Positions 45,950-55,031 of a stretch of 59,488 bases of DNA are shown here, in pieces; position 1 is the first letter of the stretch, and every line of letters starts with the position of its first letter. Location: contig OMJM01000080.1 of assembly GCA_900299345.1 (NCBI GenBank), positions 1 to 59,488 of the forward strand. The letters are read 5' to 3'. A program made the translations under genes and the position numbers. The DNA is from a bacterium (lineage in GTDB: Bacteria; Fibrobacterota; Fibrobacteria; UBA11236). The notes under the pieces are model-generated. The model was not told the origin of the DNA. It did no database searches and was given only the letters and a program-made list of their open reading frames with translations.

Positions 45950-47680
45950 TTATTCCCCTTCGATCTTGATCACGTCGCCCAAGGTGGTGCCGCGGGGCTT
46001 GTGGGCCTCAAGGTAGGACTTCCATTCGGCGTCTTCCTTGTTCTTGAAGTAATCCACAACGCTCAACGTCATCTTGCGCGCGCCCACATCGATTTCCGTG
46101 ACCACAGCCGGAACCACGTCGCCTGCCTTGAAGGCGTCGGCCGGGTTCTTGATGGATTCGGTGGTCAGCTTGGATGTTGGGATGAAGCCCTCGATGCCAT
46201 TGGCCAGCTCGATGACCGCACCGCGATCCAGCAGACGCGAGATCTTGGCTTGGACATCCTTGCCCGCCGGGAATTCAGAAGCGACGCTGTCCCACGGATC
46301 ATCCTCGAGATGCTTCATGGACAACGAGATACGGCGCTTTTCCTTGTCGATGGCCAGCACGATGCACTCCACCTTGTCGCCTTTTTTGAAGACTTCAGAG
46401 GGGTGGTTGATCTTCTTGGTCCAGGACATGTCGGAAACGTGGATGAGGCCATCCACACCTTCCTTGATCTCGATGAAGGCACCGAAGGCGGCGAGGTTGC
46501 GGATTTCTCCGGTGACCTTGGATCCGACGGGGAGTTCGTTTTCGATGTTCGCCCACGGATCAGGTTGGATCTGCTTGAGGCCCAACGAGATCTTTTCGTT
46601 CTCGGGATCGAGCTTAAGCACCACGGCTTCGATTTCCTGCCCGGGCTGCACCACCTGCGAAGGATGCTTGATGTGTTGCGTCCAGGACATCTCGGAGATG
46701 TGAATGAGCCCCTCGACACCTTCGGCGATTTCAACGAACACGCCGTAATCGGTGATCGACACAACCTTGCCTTTGACACGAGTGCCTTCGGGGTACTTGG
46801 CGGCCACATCCTCCCAAGGATGCTTGGTCAATTGCTTCATACCAAGAGAGATGCGTTCCTTGCGGTCGTTGAAGTCGAGTACGACCACCTTGACACGCTG
46901 GCCCAATTTGACCACTTCGCTCGGATGGGTCACGCGACCCCAGGACATATCCGTGATGTGCAACAGGCCGTCCACGCCACCGAGGTCGATGAAGGCGCCG
47001 AAGTCCGTGATGTTCTTGACCACGCCCTCGCGGATCTGACCTTTGTCCAAAGTGTCGATGATCTCGTCGCGCATCTTGGAGCGTTCCTGCTCCAGCACCA
47101 CGCGGCGTGAAACCACGATGTTGCGGCGGACCTTGTTGACCTTGATGACCTTGAAGTCCATCTTCTGGCCGAGCAGGGTGTCGAGATCCGGAACCTGGCG
47201 CAGGTCGATTTGCGAACCGGGAAGGAAGGCCTCGATGCCGAAAACGTCCACCACCACGCCACCCTTGATGCGGCGGGTGATCGTTCCCTGCACCATTTCC
47301 TCCTTCTCGAAGGCTTCGCGGATGCGCTCCCAGACGCGCATGAAGTCGGCGCGTTGCTTGGAGAGGATGATCTGGCCGTCCTGGTTTTCGACCTGTTCGA
47401 GATACACGTCGATTTGCGTGCCGGGTTTCAGTTCTTCCTCGTCCTTGAATTCCTCACGGGGAATGACGCCTTCGGACTTGAAATTGATATCGACAAAGAC
47501 GTCGTCATTGGTGACGCGCACCACGACACCCTTGACGATGCTGCCTTCCTTGTAGCCACGCAGCGTGGCGTCGTATTGCTGGAGGATTTGCTCGCGATCG
47601 GCGTCGCTGAGTATGCGGCCGTCCTCGGAGTCGAATTCCTTGAGGTCTTCTTCGGTACCGTATAAAAGTTTGGTTGACAT
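45950..47680 (-). CDS. rpsA: 30S ribosomal protein S1
   Basis: mRNA-binding protein of the small ribosomal subunit. 576 residues from the ATG at 47680 ([16 protein letters not shown]); longer in-frame starts are not family-like. Six S1 repeats can be followed; repeats 3-5 carry the typical [43 protein letters not shown] and [22 protein letters not shown]-type blocks. It is 98 nt from cmk, forming the common cmk-rpsA pair. The end is followed by a terminator. Confidence 0.95.
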   Translation of the reverse strand: MSTKLLYGTEEDLKEFDSEDGRILSDADREQILQQYDATLRGYKEGSIVKGVVVRVTNDDVFVDINFKSEGVIPREEFKDEEELKPGTQIDVYLEQVENQDGQIILSKQRADFMRVWERIREAFEKEEMVQGTITRRIKGGVVVDVFGIEAFLPGSQIDLRQVPDLDTLLGQKMDFKVIKVNKVRRNIVVSRRVVLEQERSKMRDEIIDTLDKGQIREGVVKNITDFGAFIDLGGVDGLLHITDMSWGRVTHPSEVVKLGQRVKVVVLDFNDRKERISLGMKQLTKHPWEDVAAKYPEGTRVKGKVVSITDYGVFVEIAEGVEGLIHISEMSWTQHIKHPSQVVQPGQEIEAVVLKLDPENEKISLGLKQIQPDPWANIENELPVGSKVTGEIRNLAAFGAFIEIKEGVDGLIHVSDMSWTKKINHPSEVFKKGDKVECIVLAIDKEKRRISLSMKHLEDDPWDSVASEFPAGKDVQAKISRLLDRGAVIELANGIEGFIPTSKLTTESIKNPADAFKAGDVVPAVVTEIDVGARKMTLSVVDYFKNKEDAEWKSYLEAHKPRGTTLGDVIKIEGE

Positions 47681-47778
47681 GGGATTGGTTTCCGTCCGGC
47701 AACGGGTTGATTTCCCGGACATCCGGGAAAAGCTGTTCCAGACTGTGTGGGTGACAGGGCCACCCAAGCCGGATGTCC

Positions 47779-48435
47779 CTAAGGGGCGCTCCGGACAAGG
47801 TTGGCAATGGTAGAAACTTGCTGATCCATTGTTAAGTCGCTGGTGTCGATTTCCACGGCGTTTTCGGCCTTTTTCAGCGGGGCATGTTCCCGATTGGAAT
47901 CCTTGTCGTCCCGTTCCCCAAGGTTGCGCAGGATCTCCTCATATTTCACGGAGTGGCCAGCCAGTTCCAACTCTTTAACTCGACGTTGCGCACGTACTTC
48001 TGGCCTCGCAGTCATGTAGAACTTCCACCGGGCATCGGGAAACACGACAGTGGCCATGTCGCGACCTTCCGCCACACAGGGCTTTGAGAGTCCCAATTTT
48101 CGTTGTTGCAACGCCATGACCTTACGGACTTCGTGAGGCTTGCAGTATTCCGAGACATGCGAGCTGATTTCCGGGGAGCGGATTTCAGAAGGCAACGGCT
48201 TTCCATTGACCATCAATTCTTTGGCATCGGAAAACGAGAAATCCAATTTCTCCGCCAGCCTTCCCAGTTCGTCGTATTGATCCGGTTTTAAACCACTCCG
48301 AATCGCCATCAAGGTGTGAGTGCGATACATGGCTCCTGTATCGAGATGACAGAAGCCAAGCTGCTTGGCCAGCAATTTAGCGGTGCTGCTCTTACCGGAG
48401 CCGCTGACGCCGTCGATGGTGATGACTTGGAGCAC
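47779..48435 (-). CDS. cmk: Cytidylate kinase
   Basis: Phosphorylates CMP/dCMP. 218 residues from a GTG at 48435 that gives MLQVITIDGVSGSGKSS, the usual start of the family. A TTG at 48462 would add nine residues and cannot be excluded. The P-loop GVSGSGKSS, GRDMATVVFPDA and the CMP-binding insert are present. It precedes rpsA as in many bacteria. Confidence 0.93.
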   Translation of the reverse strand: MLQVITIDGVSGSGKSSTAKLLAKQLGFCHLDTGAMYRTHTLMAIRSGLKPDQYDELGRLAEKLDFSFSDAKELMVNGKPLPSEIRSPEISSHVSEYCKPHEVRKVMALQQRKLGLSKPCVAEGRDMATVVFPDARWKFYMTARPEVRAQRRVKELELAGHSVKYEEILRNLGERDDKDSNREHAPLKKAENAVEIDTSDLTMDQQVSTIANLVRSAP

Positions 48436-48477
48436 GGATGAGAAAGTAATTCTCTCACTCAATGCCTGTGGAACGGA

Positions 48478-48786
48478 TTAATTGAAAAGAGTCCTGCCAG
48501 GACTTTGCAGCATCGCCTTGTTTTTCAGGTACAGGAAACTTTCTTCCTCCACTGCATAACCCGGTTGCGAAAGAATGCCCATGATGGAAAGAAATTCAGC
48601 GAAGCTTTTTCCCTTCAAGCCATCTGCCACATTTTCAATGTCATCGGACAAATAACTGGGTATTCGGTAAGGGATGCGGTTTAGGATCGAAATGCGGAGT
48701 TTTTTATCGGTTGCCGCCATCACCTCAGCATATCCCACCACATCGCACACATAATCCAGAATCATTCGCTTGACAGGATTTTCCAT
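48478..48786 (-). CDS. Hypothetical 102-residue protein
   Basis: The ATG at 48786 is preferred because GGAGG lies 5 nt before it. The frame extends further upstream without a ribosome-binding site. The sequence (MENPVKRMILDYVCDVVGYAEVMAATDKK...) has mixed helices and no signal peptide or known motif. It lies before cmk on the same strand, with a 42-nt gap, and may be co-transcribed. Function unknown. Confidence 0.5.
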   Translation of the reverse strand: MENPVKRMILDYVCDVVGYAEVMAATDKKLRISILNRIPYRIPSYLSDDIENVADGLKGKSFAEFLSIMGILSQPGYAVEEESFLYLKNKAMLQSPGRTLFN

Positions 48787-48947
48787 GACAGCCTCCATGC
48801 ATCCTACTGCGTTTGAAGCCATCCTCTTCCCCGACCCTTGTGATAATATATCGCACGAATTCAATCGCCGCACAGATGTTTTCACTGGAAATAAAGCTGA
48901 AATGGGTAGTTCCTGTTTCTTGGATTTCCGCGGAAAATGGAAAAATC

Positions 48948-48970
48948 AATTGTTTCGAATCGAAACAATT
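48948..48970. promoter_or_regulatory. 23-bp palindrome, likely operator
   Basis: AATTGTTTCGA and TCGAAACAATT are perfect 11-nt inverted repeats around one central base. It sits 16 nt upstream of the -35 box of the plus-strand promoter, in the position of an activator or repressor site. TTCGAA is repeated downstream at 48999-49004, within the promoter spacer. Confidence 0.6.
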
Positions 48971-48986
48971 TGATACGATAAAATCC

Positions 48987-49014
48987 TTGCTTTAATCGTT
49001 CGAAGCGATATAAT
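48987..49014 (+). promoter_or_regulatory. Promoter of the 49-residue protein gene
   Basis: -35 TTGCTT (48987-48992), 16-nt spacer, -10 TATAAT (49009-49014, perfect consensus). It would start transcription near 49021, about 60 nt before the GTG. Confidence 0.65.
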
Positions 49015-49082
49015 AAGGGTCGGGAGATGCTCATTTTCTCTCAACATGGATCCAAAGAAACCTTCACCCCGAGAGGTAATCC

Positions 49083-49232
49083 GTGCAAAAGACGATTGAT
49101 TTAGAACACGGTCTGGACGACTTTGACGAGGAAGAAAGATTCGTGGATCCCATGGTGCTGATGGGATTCCTGATGCCCCTCGTCGCCATGAGTGGATTGA
49201 TCCTAGCACATGTTGTGAAACGGCTATTCTAA
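49083..49232 (+). CDS. 49-residue single-helix membrane protein
   Basis: GTG start at 49083 preceded by GAGAGG. The protein begins with an acidic part (QKTIDLEHGLDDFDEEERF) followed by one hydrophobic helix (MVLMGFLMPLVAMSGLILA) and a basic end (HVVKRLF). It has its own consensus promoter and terminator, which supports a real monocistronic gene. No family recognised. Confidence 0.6.
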   Translation: MQKTIDLEHGLDDFDEEERFVDPMVLMGFLMPLVAMSGLILAHVVKRLF

Positions 49233-49248
49233 CAATGGTGAGTTAGGG

Positions 49249-49289
49249 AGCTTCTTGCGGCTCATTGTGGGTCGCAAGATGCTTTTTTT
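49249..49289 (+). terminator. Terminator of the 49-residue gene
   Basis: AGCTTCTTGCG (49249-49259) pairs with CGCAAGATGCT (49273-49283) with one mismatch and is followed by seven T. It lies just before rsmI. Confidence 0.8.
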
Positions 49290-49304
49290 GCATTTTTGGG
49301 CCAA

Positions 49305-50060
49305 ATGTCTGCGGCTCATACAATCAATTCGTCTTCCTCCGAACAGCAATCGCCCTTGGCTGCCGGCCTGTACCTTGTGGCAACCCCCATTGGCAATCTC
49401 GAAGATATCACCTTTCGGGCCGTGAACATTTTAAAGGCTTGCCATCGGATACTGGCCGAAGATACACGGCACTCCCGGGTTTTACTGGATCATTACGGCA
49501 TCCGTAAACCCGTGGAACCTTACCATGATTTCAACAAGGAAAGAACCAGCGGAAGTTACCTCCAACGGTTACGGGATGGTGAGGCGGTGGCTTTGATATG
49601 TGACGCAGGAACTCCAGGCATTGCCGACCCCGCCTTCAATCTGGTCAAAGCCGCATTGGCAGAAGAAATTCCCGTTTTTCCCGTACCAGGTCCATCGGCC
49701 CTGTTGGCAGCTCTCACGGCATCCGGTCTACCAACCGATCGGTTCTCTTTCGAGAATTTTCCGCCGAAGAAATCCGCTCAACGGCTGAGGAAACTTGAAA
49801 CTCTGAAAGCCAAATGGCCGGAAGAGGCGGATCATGCCCCCACCTTGTGCTTCTTCGTGGCACCGTATCAGCTGACAAACTTTCTCGATGAGATTCTGCA
49901 AGTCTTCGGTCCGGATTTATACGTCGTCGTGGCGCGAGAACTGACCAAGAAATTCGAGGAATTCCGGAAGGGACCAGTGGCTGAACTTTCAGCACATTAC
50001 TCCAAACACACGCCACGCGGTGAGTTCGTGCTTTTGTTCCATCCCCAGAACAAGCGATGA
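49305..50060 (+). CDS. rsmI: 16S rRNA 2'-O-methyltransferase (cytidine 1402)
   Basis: SAM-dependent enzyme that 2'-O-methylates C1402 of 16S rRNA. 251 residues from the ATG at 49305. GLYLVATPIGNLEDITFRA and CDAGTPGIADPAF are diagnostic, and the SAM site is in PGPSALLAAL. It overlaps lnt by 4 nt (ATGA). Confidence 0.93.
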   Translation: MSAAHTINSSSSEQQSPLAAGLYLVATPIGNLEDITFRAVNILKACHRILAEDTRHSRVLLDHYGIRKPVEPYHDFNKERTSGSYLQRLRDGEAVALICDAGTPGIADPAFNLVKAALAEEIPVFPVPGPSALLAALTASGLPTDRFSFENFPPKKSAQRLRKLETLKAKWPEEADHAPTLCFFVAPYQLTNFLDEILQVFGPDLYVVVARELTKKFEEFRKGPVAELSAHYSKHTPRGEFVLLFHPQNKR

Positions 50061-51577
50061 TTCAAAAGCGCCCGCTGTTTGTCATCGCGCTGTGTTCCCT
50101 GCTTTGGGCATTGTGCTATCCTCCTTTTCCGTTTGGTTTGCTCAGTTTCGTGGTATTGGCCCCCGCTTTCTGGGCCACGACCGCCTTGACGCCACGTCGC
50201 GCCTTTGGAACATGGTTTCTCGGCGGTCTTGTTTACAACACCGTCATGTATTGGTGGATTTACAATGTCATGAAGGTGGGCCCCGCCTTTGTGATCGGCG
50301 GTGGCCTCGTTTTATTGATCGTATTTCTTTCCCTGTTCAACGGATTGATGGGGTTGGGTTTTCAATGCGCCTCGCGTCATCGATGGCTGCTTGTCACATA
50401 CCCGATTGCGTGGGCTGGGCTGGAAGCGCTGCGCGCCGTGGGAGAAATGTCCTTTCCATGGAATAATCTCGGATACACGTTGGGGCATTTCCCTGCACTC
50501 ATACAAAGCGCCTCCAGCGGCGGCATATATGGACTTTCCGCGATGGTTGTGATTGCCAATCTTTTTTTCTTTCAGGCATTTCGGACACGCAGGTGGATTT
50601 TTGCATTGGCCGGGCTGGGTGTTCCGCTGATTCTTTGCGTGCACGGGATGGCCATCATGCATCATGCGGAAACTTTCAATAATGCTCCGTCCATGAATAT
50701 CAGCCTTGTACAACCGTCCATCCCCCAGACCAAAAAATGGAGCGAACAATACTTTGGTGAAGTTATGGCCAAAACCTTCCGCACGATGGATGGGCCTCAA
50801 GGCGACCTTTCACCCGTGAGAGGATCACAGCTTGTCGTACTAGCGGAAACCGCTGTACCTGAATTTCTCCGCAGCCGTCCGGAGCTTATCGATTCCTTTA
50901 CTTTCCGCGCTCACCGGTTGAGGGCGGAGCTGCTGGTCGGGGCCCTGGATGTCGTCAGGGATCCAAAGCCATGGAGCGAATACCGTTTCTACAACTCGGC
51001 TTTCCTGTTTCATCCCGACACCGCCTCAGTGGAGCAATACTCAAAACGGCGCCTCGTACCCTTTAGTGAAAAACTCCCGTTCGATAAAATCTTTCCGATT
51101 TTGAATTATGTGAATCTCGGAGAGGGAGATTTCAGCCCCGGGGATGGTTACCGTGTCTGGGGGAACAGCGTGCATTATTCACCCTCGATTTGTTACGAGG
51201 TCATCTATCCCTCCTTTGCGCGTGAAGCCAAGGTTGCGGGTGCGAATTTCCTGGTCAACATCACCAACGACGGGTGGTTTGGACGCACCAACGGACCGTA
51301 TCAGCACGCCAACATCGCACGTTTTCGGGCCGTGGAATCTGGAATGCCTATAGCGCGCTGTTCCAATACTGGCGTCAGCGTGTTTTACGATGCTTGGGGA
51401 AGGGATTTAGGGCACACAGAACTCATGGATAGCACGGTGCTCCAACGTGCCTTGCCTATTCCGCACCGCGACACTTTTTACGCAGTTGAGGGCGGCAAAG
51501 TGGACGCCTTCTTCCTGTCGGGGTTGGCAATTTGGGTCTTGGCCTCTTGTGCAGCAGGAGTTCGGCGGACTAGCTAA
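50057..51577 (+). CDS. lnt: Apolipoprotein N-acyltransferase
   Basis: Inner-membrane enzyme that adds the third acyl chain to lipoproteins. 506 residues. About six N-terminal and one C-terminal membrane helices flank a nitrilase-like periplasmic domain. The catalytic triad is visible: Glu in LAETAVPEF, Lys in FSEKLPF and Cys in SICYEVIYP. The start overlaps rsmI, and the kinase gene follows after 10 nt. Confidence 0.95.
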   Translation: MIQKRPLFVIALCSLLWALCYPPFPFGLLSFVVLAPAFWATTALTPRRAFGTWFLGGLVYNTVMYWWIYNVMKVGPAFVIGGGLVLLIVFLSLFNGLMGLGFQCASRHRWLLVTYPIAWAGLEALRAVGEMSFPWNNLGYTLGHFPALIQSASSGGIYGLSAMVVIANLFFFQAFRTRRWIFALAGLGVPLILCVHGMAIMHHAETFNNAPSMNISLVQPSIPQTKKWSEQYFGEVMAKTFRTMDGPQGDLSPVRGSQLVVLAETAVPEFLRSRPELIDSFTFRAHRLRAELLVGALDVVRDPKPWSEYRFYNSAFLFHPDTASVEQYSKRRLVPFSEKLPFDKIFPILNYVNLGEGDFSPGDGYRVWGNSVHYSPSICYEVIYPSFAREAKVAGANFLVNITNDGWFGRTNGPYQHANIARFRAVESGMPIARCSNTGVSVFYDAWGRDLGHTELMDSTVLQRALPIPHRDTFYAVEGGKVDAFFLSGLAIWVLASCAAGVRRTS

Positions 51578-51587
51578 TTTATCCCGC

Positions 51588-52505
51588 GTGAGCCTTCGTT
51601 CCGCAATCTACACCATCATTTTCGTGCTGGCCATCATCATGGTCATCACGTTGCTTGTGTTGTGGAATCTCTATATCATCCAGGATTACCGCACCATCAA
51701 GGGACTTCACATTGCAATGTACGGACAAAGCCACGTGCACACAACCGTGCGCTGGTTCGTGCTCGCCATGGGGATTGCCTTCCTCGCCATTGTCATTGCC
51801 GTCTTGTCGGTCTTCTACGCAAATACCTTGCGCGGAAATCGCTTCAAACAGCAACAACGCGATTTCGCCAACATGGTGACACACGAGTTGCGCCTTCCCC
51901 TATCCTCCATCCAGATATTCGCACAGACCCTGCGGCAACGCATCATGGATCCGGACGAGCGTGATCGTTTTGCCGACGGTATTCTTTCCGAGTGCTCACG
52001 ACTCGGCCTGTTGATCGATCAGCTTCTCAAATTCCAGCAAATGGAACAAGGAAAGTTGACCTTGCGTCGGGTGCAGCTGGACGCCGTTCGCTTTCTTGAG
52101 GATTTCGTCGCAAGGTGGCCCCGTCCCTTGAAATTGCGAGTGGAAGAGACTGTGCGTGTCGATGCCGATCCCCTGCTGCTCGAATTGGTGCTCACCAATT
52201 TCGTCACCAATGCGGAGAAATATGGGCGTGGAAGCGTTCCGGAAATCGTTCTGAGTCGATCCGGTGGGGATGCGAATCTCGCTGTCCGTGATCAGGGCAG
52301 AACGCTGGATCGGAAATATCTCAAACGCATTTTCCGCAAGTTTTATCGCGTGCCCAATCTCAATACGCGCCGCCAAAACGGCATTGGTCTCGGCTTGTAC
52401 ATCGTGAAGCAGATCGCGGAAATGCACGGCGGCAGCGCCCACGCTATTCCACTGGAACCGCCCATGGGCAATGAATTTTTCATCCGCATTCCGGCAGTGA
52501 ACTGA
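51588..52505 (+). CDS. Sensor histidine kinase with a very small sensor loop
   Basis: 305 residues from a GTG at 51588. Two membrane helices (about 7-31 and 56-77) enclose only a roughly 24-residue external loop, so little extracytoplasmic sensing domain exists. The H box is THELRLPLSS, with phosphoacceptor H99. The N box is NFVTNAEKYG and the G2 box is GIGLGLYIV. The DxGxG motif is reduced to DQGRTL. Partner of the response regulator 3 nt downstream. The signal may be membrane state. Confidence 0.9.
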   Translation: MSLRSAIYTIIFVLAIIMVITLLVLWNLYIIQDYRTIKGLHIAMYGQSHVHTTVRWFVLAMGIAFLAIVIAVLSVFYANTLRGNRFKQQQRDFANMVTHELRLPLSSIQIFAQTLRQRIMDPDERDRFADGILSECSRLGLLIDQLLKFQQMEQGKLTLRRVQLDAVRFLEDFVARWPRPLKLRVEETVRVDADPLLLELVLTNFVTNAEKYGRGSVPEIVLSRSGGDANLAVRDQGRTLDRKYLKRIFRKFYRVPNLNTRRQNGIGLGLYIVKQIAEMHGGSAHAIPLEPPMGNEFFIRIPAVN

Positions 52506-52508
52506 GCC

Positions 52509-53207
52509 ATGATGAACCGCATTCTGCTCGTGGAGGACGATCCCAGCATGGCTCTCGGTCTTGAGTTCAATCTCCGTTCCGAGGGGTATGACATCGTCTT
52601 GCGAAATGATGCCGAGAGCGCATTAGACACACTGGCATCGGAGCCTGATTTCGATTTGATTGTGGTCGATTGGATGCTGCCGGGACTGGATGGGATCGGC
52701 ATGCTCCGCCGCCTGCGCGAAGCAGGCAACCGGATTCCGGTACTGCTGTTGACAGCGCGCGATGGCAACGAAGATGTGGTGGAAGGATTGGACAGCGGCG
52801 CGGACGATTACCTGACCAAACCTTTTGATCTCAATGTGCTATTAGCCCGCATTCGGCGACTGCTGAAAAGCCGATCGTGGCGAGCGGAAGGAATCGCACC
52901 CGACGAAGCGTGTTTTGATAACGTTCAAGTGGATTTCAACTCTCTCACCGCCGAAGTACGGGGGAAAGGCATCCGGCTCACCTACAAAGAAGCCCAGATT
53001 CTCAAACTGCTGTGGGAAAAACGCAATCAGATCGTGTCCCGCGAGGAACTGCTGAAAAAAATATGGGGGGTGGAGGGGTACATCCAAAGCCGTACGGTGG
53101 ACAATCACATCGTTCAGTTGCGGAAATTATTGGAGGAAAACCCCAAAAAGCCCAAGTACATTCTGTCCATTCACGGTTCGGGATATAAATTCGTGACAGC
53201 CTCATGA
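52509..53207 (+). CDS. OmpR-type response regulator
   Basis: 232 residues: receiver domain with acidic pocket EDD (residues 9-11), phosphoacceptor D54 in VVDWMLPG, T82 and K104, followed by a winged-helix DNA-binding domain (YKEAQILKLLWEKRNQIVSREELLKKIWG). It is preceded by the kinase gene and overlaps the metallopeptidase gene by 4 nt (ATGA). Target genes are unknown; the coupled peptidase is a candidate. Confidence 0.95.
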   Translation: MMNRILLVEDDPSMALGLEFNLRSEGYDIVLRNDAESALDTLASEPDFDLIVVDWMLPGLDGIGMLRRLREAGNRIPVLLLTARDGNEDVVEGLDSGADDYLTKPFDLNVLLARIRRLLKSRSWRAEGIAPDEACFDNVQVDFNSLTAEVRGKGIRLTYKEAQILKLLWEKRNQIVSREELLKKIWGVEGYIQSRTVDNHIVQLRKLLEENPKKPKYILSIHGSGYKFVTAS

Positions 53208-54955
53208 AATTTTACGCGCTTCTTTTATCCCTTTTCGCCGCTTCACTCGCTGAAGAACACGGCCCGCAAATCCATTGCGGCACCATGCAGGTGGCGGCAC
53301 GCTGGAAAACCCAAGGCACTTCAGGCCTCCCCACTGCAAGGGTTTCGGCCTCGTCCTTGCCTTCGGCGCGGAGCTATGCAACGAACCATTTCGTCATTCA
53401 CTATTCCCTTGCCAAAGATGTAAACAGAGTCAAACTGGTGACGCAGGATTCCGCTCTCAAGCGCAAGGTGGATTCAATCCTGTCTTCTCTTCCTACGTCA
53501 TGGACAACTCTCCGTCGCGATTCCGCGATGCATGCAGGGTTGACTTCGATCAAGGCCCCTCACCCCCTATACATTCAACGGGCTGCCATTTATCTCGAAA
53601 GAGCCTACGCCTACTATGTCGATTCGCTGGGAATGGACGCCCCTTCCGGTTCCAATCCGGACAAGTACTACAACGTTGTATCTGACGGAACCAAGTACAC
53701 GGTATTCATTGGTGACATCAACACCTTGGAGTCCTTTGACGGGAGCGGCCCCACTTATGCGCTGACTTATCCGAATCCGGACGGTTACATGCTGCTTGAA
53801 AACGATTTTTTATACGACGCGTTGTGGGACAATGCACAAAACACCACCTCGGGAAAAGCAATTACTTCGTCGTTAAACAATCAACTTCTTTACGATTACA
53901 CCGTTGAATGGGATCTGGGTCTCAAGGTGACGGTATCTCATGAATACTACCATGCTCTGCAATACACCTATACCGCACCTTCGGATATTCATGCATGGTA
54001 TGAACTCAGTGCAGTGGGCATGGAAGAGCGACTTGTTCCGGAATCCAAGGATTATTTCCAATATCTCCCCTATTCCCTTGGTAAACATGAACAGGTTTCC
54101 CTGTTGGTCACTTATCCAAACCTGCTTGAAAATTACGGCAACGCAACCTTTCACCAATACCTGACAAAAATTTTCGGACGGGCCTTTGATGTCAAAGTGT
54201 GGGCAGCTCTTCGGAGCAACAACAACCTTCAGGCCGCGCTGAATACCATGGTTCAATCCTTTGGAGCCCGCTGGGATACCTTGTATGCGGGATACACGGC
54301 GGCCATGGGAATGGCGGGCCGTGCAGGATCCACCGCTTCCTGTACAGACACTACCGCAACGATTTTCACCCGGGATCTCCGCTGTTGGCCTGTACCAACG
54401 TATGACACGTTGTCGCAAAACATGTCCGCAAAGACACTGAATGTTCCTGCTTTGACTTACCGTTTCGTCAAACCCCTTGCAAGTGGAAAAGCCGGAGTCG
54501 TAACACTTACCAATCTCAACACGGGAACTCAACGTGTGCTCCGAAGCGGGACAGTGTACTCTACAACATCACAGAGCGGAACCGATTTTCTCCTTCCTCC
54601 CAGTCCGGACAGTTCAGTGGTCTTTCTTAGCATCGCCAATGCTTCTTTCACGCAAACAGGAAAAATGGCATTGTCGGTTCGCAGCCTGGGATTTGGCGCG
54701 TATCCCAATCCGGTAGTCACTGGAAACTCGGTATCATTTTTTGCGCCTTCTGGAACGCCGGCGGGAACCCTCTTGACCATCATTTCCCAGTCCGGAAAAC
54801 GCGTGGCACAACTTTCCCTGACAACAGGTTCCGGAAGCGGAGATTCTTGGACATGGAATCAAAGAGACACACAGAACAGAGCCGTACCGCCCGGAACATA
54901 CTTCTACCGCATGTCCGGCCAACCGGTGAAAACGCTGCTTATTCTGGCACATTAA
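53204..54955 (+). CDS. Secreted zinc metallopeptidase-like protein with a T9SS-type tail
   Basis: 583 residues with a signal peptide (MKFYALLLSLFAASLA). The HExxH motif is HEYYH at 246-250, and an acidic ligand candidate lies in WYELSAVGMEE about 25 residues on, as in MXAN_6640-like peptidases. The last 85 residues form a type A sorting domain (YPNPVVTGNSVSF, GKRVAQL, PPGTYFYRM, KTLLIL). It is probably exported by the T9SS. The start is coupled to the response regulator gene. Confidence 0.8.
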   Translation: MKFYALLLSLFAASLAEEHGPQIHCGTMQVAARWKTQGTSGLPTARVSASSLPSARSYATNHFVIHYSLAKDVNRVKLVTQDSALKRKVDSILSSLPTSWTTLRRDSAMHAGLTSIKAPHPLYIQRAAIYLERAYAYYVDSLGMDAPSGSNPDKYYNVVSDGTKYTVFIGDINTLESFDGSGPTYALTYPNPDGYMLLENDFLYDALWDNAQNTTSGKAITSSLNNQLLYDYTVEWDLGLKVTVSHEYYHALQYTYTAPSDIHAWYELSAVGMEERLVPESKDYFQYLPYSLGKHEQVSLLVTYPNLLENYGNATFHQYLTKIFGRAFDVKVWAALRSNNNLQAALNTMVQSFGARWDTLYAGYTAAMGMAGRAGSTASCTDTTATIFTRDLRCWPVPTYDTLSQNMSAKTLNVPALTYRFVKPLASGKAGVVTLTNLNTGTQRVLRSGTVYSTTSQSGTDFLLPPSPDSSVVFLSIANASFTQTGKMALSVRSLGFGAYPNPVVTGNSVSFFAPSGTPAGTLLTIISQSGKRVAQLSLTTGSGSGDSWTWNQRDTQNRAVPPGTYFYRMSGQPVKTLLILAH

Positions 54956-55031
54956 ACGTGTTTTGTTTGCTGGCATGCCGTGAAATGGCTAGCTTCTGCC
55001 CTTCCACAACCCCGAAATTCCGGATTTTATC

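Larger units (their letters stand above)
48787..49082. promoter_or_regulatory. Divergent intergenic region of about 296 nt
   Basis: AT-rich stretch between the 102-residue gene (leftward) and the 49-residue gene (rightward). It contains a 23-bp palindrome at 48948-48970 and a good plus-strand promoter at 48987-49014. A TATATT-like box at about 48846-48851 (minus strand) could serve the leftward gene. No other gene is seen. Confidence 0.6.

Noticed and set aside
45797-47110. Long plus-strand open frame of 437 codons opposite rpsA
   Set aside because: It lies fully antisense to well-supported rpsA S1 repeats; its repetitive content mirrors them and no ribosome-binding site or family match is seen.
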